From positions 62,001 through 126,000 of the forward strand of contig NZ_JNKR01000003.1 of the NCBI RefSeq assembly GCF_000702905.1: DNA of 64,000 nucleotides, read 5' to 3'. Shown piece by piece: positions 63,084-64,000 of the stretch (positions are counted from its first letter, which is position 1; every line of letters starts with the position of its first letter). The DNA comes from Mitsuokella jalaludinii DSM 13811 (lineage in GTDB: Bacteria > Bacillota > Negativicutes > Selenomonadales > Selenomonadaceae). The translations under genes were made by a program, and so were the position numbers. A model generated the notes under the pieces. That model was not told where the DNA came from and searched no databases. It was given only the letters and a program-made list of their open reading frames with translations.

Positions 63084-63641
63084 ATGAAAATCGGGATCAT
63101 CAGCGATACACACGGCCACGAGATGGCCTGGGCCCATGCCTGCGAGCGCTTCTTCAAGGGTGCTGACCTCATCCTGCACGCGGGCGACGTGCTCTACCAC
63201 GGCCCGCGCAATCCGATGAAGGCCGACTACAACCCGGCCAGCCTCGTCGCGCGCATCAATAGCTGCCCCGTCCCGGTCGTCATCGCCAAGGGAAACTGCG
63301 ACTCTTCCGTCGATGCGAGCTGCATCGAGCTGCCCATCGAGGCGCCGTATGCCTACGTCGTCTGGGAGGGCCTGCGCATCGTCATCACGCACGGCGATGC
63401 TGTCATGAGCGATGCGGAGAAGGACGCGATGGCCAAGCACCTCAAGGCCGACCTCTTCATCAGCGGCCACATCCACCAGACTGTCCTCGAGAAGCGCGGC
63501 GCGACCGTCTTCCTCAACCCGGGCTCGGCGGCGCTCTCCAAGCGCGCGGACGGACGCAACACGGTCGCCGTGCTCGAAGACGGTACCATCCGCATCTTCG
63601 ACATCGATACGGGCGACGTGCTCCACGAGCTCGCCCTCTGA
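63084..63641 (+). CDS. YfcE-family metallophosphodiesterase
   Basis: A 185-residue calcineurin-like phosphoesterase. Metal ligands are visible in ISDTHGH, HAGDVLYHG, KGNCD, THGD and SGHIHQ, a complete set. YfcE cleaves phosphodiesters in vitro; the natural substrate is not known. The ATG at 63084 follows AAAGGGGAA. It is followed by hslO after 39 bp. Confidence 0.93.
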   Translation: MKIGIISDTHGHEMAWAHACERFFKGADLILHAGDVLYHGPRNPMKADYNPASLVARINSCPVPVVIAKGNCDSSVDASCIELPIEAPYAYVVWEGLRIVITHGDAVMSDAEKDAMAKHLKADLFISGHIHQTVLEKRGATVFLNPGSAALSKRADGRNTVAVLEDGTIRIFDIDTGDVLHELAL

Positions 63642-63680
63642 CTCCCATCCCCAGATTATAGAAAGGAGATTCACACCCAT

Positions 63681-64000
63681 ATGAAGGATCATCTTGTCAA
63701 AGCGGTGGCGGACGGCGTGCGCGTCTACGCCGCTGTCACCACGGACCTCGTCAATGAGGCCATCCGCCGCCACGGCTGCCACGCCGTCGCTGCTGCCGCA
63801 CTCGGCCGCACGATGACGGGCGCGCTGCTGCTCGCCGCCAACCTCAAGAACCGCGAGGCGCTGACCATCACGTTCGACGGCCACGGCCCGCTCGGAAAGG
63901 TCACGGCCGACGCGACGCCGGAGGGCTTCGTGCGCGGCTACGTCACCAATCCCTACGTCGACCTGCCGCAGAATGCCAAGGGCAAGATCGATGTGGGCGG
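63681..64000 (+). CDS. hslO: Hsp33 redox chaperone, N-terminal part (cut by window end)
   Basis: The frame is open to the last base, about 107 residues. The start MKDHLVKAVADGVRVYAAVTTDLVNEA, GRTMTGALLLAANLKN and GFVRGYVTNPYVDLP are Hsp33 family marks. The C-terminal CxC...CxxC zinc/redox switch is outside the window. AAAGGAGAT precedes the ATG. Confidence 0.93.
   Translation, partial: MKDHLVKAVADGVRVYAAVTTDLVNEAIRRHGCHAVAAAALGRTMTGALLLAANLKNREALTITFDGHGPLGKVTADATPEGFVRGYVTNPYVDLPQNAKGKIDVG

Overview
The window reads as a chromosomal segment of a GC-rich, diderm Firmicute of the class Negativicutes; Selenomonadaceae such as Selenomonas or Mitsuokella is my best guess. The guess rests on gene content and order, not on a marker gene: DapL-type lysine synthesis, the cdaA-cdaR-FAD protein-glmM run, smc-ftsY, an anaerobic Dcu/malate-type module, cobalt-first (CbiK/CbiL) B12 genes, FeoAB, and strong AGGAGG ribosome sites. 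Genes are dense on both strands, and good sigma-70-type promoters and intrinsic terminators can be read at most transcript ends. No rRNA, CRISPR array or prophage is visible.

Layout. 1-13.5 kb: a nucleoside kinase whose 5' end lies outside the window, an AGCS alanine/Na+ symporter, a conserved hypothetical, a possible 26-residue small-protein gene, an ACT protein with its UPF0210 (DUF711) partner, nth plus a GNAT, a T-box (Tyr-type specifier) ahead of aroF-tyrA, small conserved genes (UPF0158, VOC, DUF188, C_GCAxxG), and a yybP-ykoY Mn riboswitch ahead of a TerC-family exporter. 13.5-17.5 kb: a DUF389 membrane protein, a decayed BCCT transporter gene and an IS607-like remnant with a dead recombinase but an intact TnpB nuclease frame. 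17.5-19.7 kb: tag glycosylase and small hypotheticals.

19.8-26.6 kb is a sugar-catabolic locus: a divergent FucI/AraA-like isomerase, xylulokinase, a sugar-porter MFS protein, DUF4867 and a LacI-family regulator. Two near-identical 16-bp palindromes sit just downstream of the two divergent promoters, so it looks like a self-contained LacI regulon of unknown pentose specificity. 26.6-30.9 kb: a small membrane protein, an XRE/ImmA regulator-protease pair, an acyltransferase, a SIMPL protein and an ASCH-like protein. 31.0-31.3 kb: a tRNA-Asp-Gly-Cys operon behind a consensus promoter. 31.4-37.8 kb: a zinc-knuckle hypothetical, a LysR regulator, smc and ftsY.

38-43.4 kb: dapL, then a dicarboxylate module (Dcu antiporter, D-malate/tartrate dehydrogenase, LysR). 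43.6-52.7 kb: acpS-nnr, ilvE, the c-di-AMP synthase operon cdaA-cdaR, an FAD protein, glmM and cbiK. 52.8-56.4 kb: cbiL and a BtuFCD-type importer. 56.5-59.1 kb: feoA-feoB and a tiny FeoB-associated Cys-rich membrane protein, behind a promoter overlapped by a GATAA-G-TTATC palindrome. 59.1-64 kb: an FMN-riboswitch-controlled ribD-ribE-ribBA-ribH operon, then a YfcE-like phosphodiesterase and the start of hslO (Hsp33).

Four riboregulated or operator-controlled units (aroF-tyrA, terC, rib, sugar locus) can be read directly. The least explained items are the 26-residue gene, the IS607/BCCT scar, the LacI sugar locus with DUF4867, and the repeat-flanked promoter upstream of the XRE/ImmA region. 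I found no single large new system.
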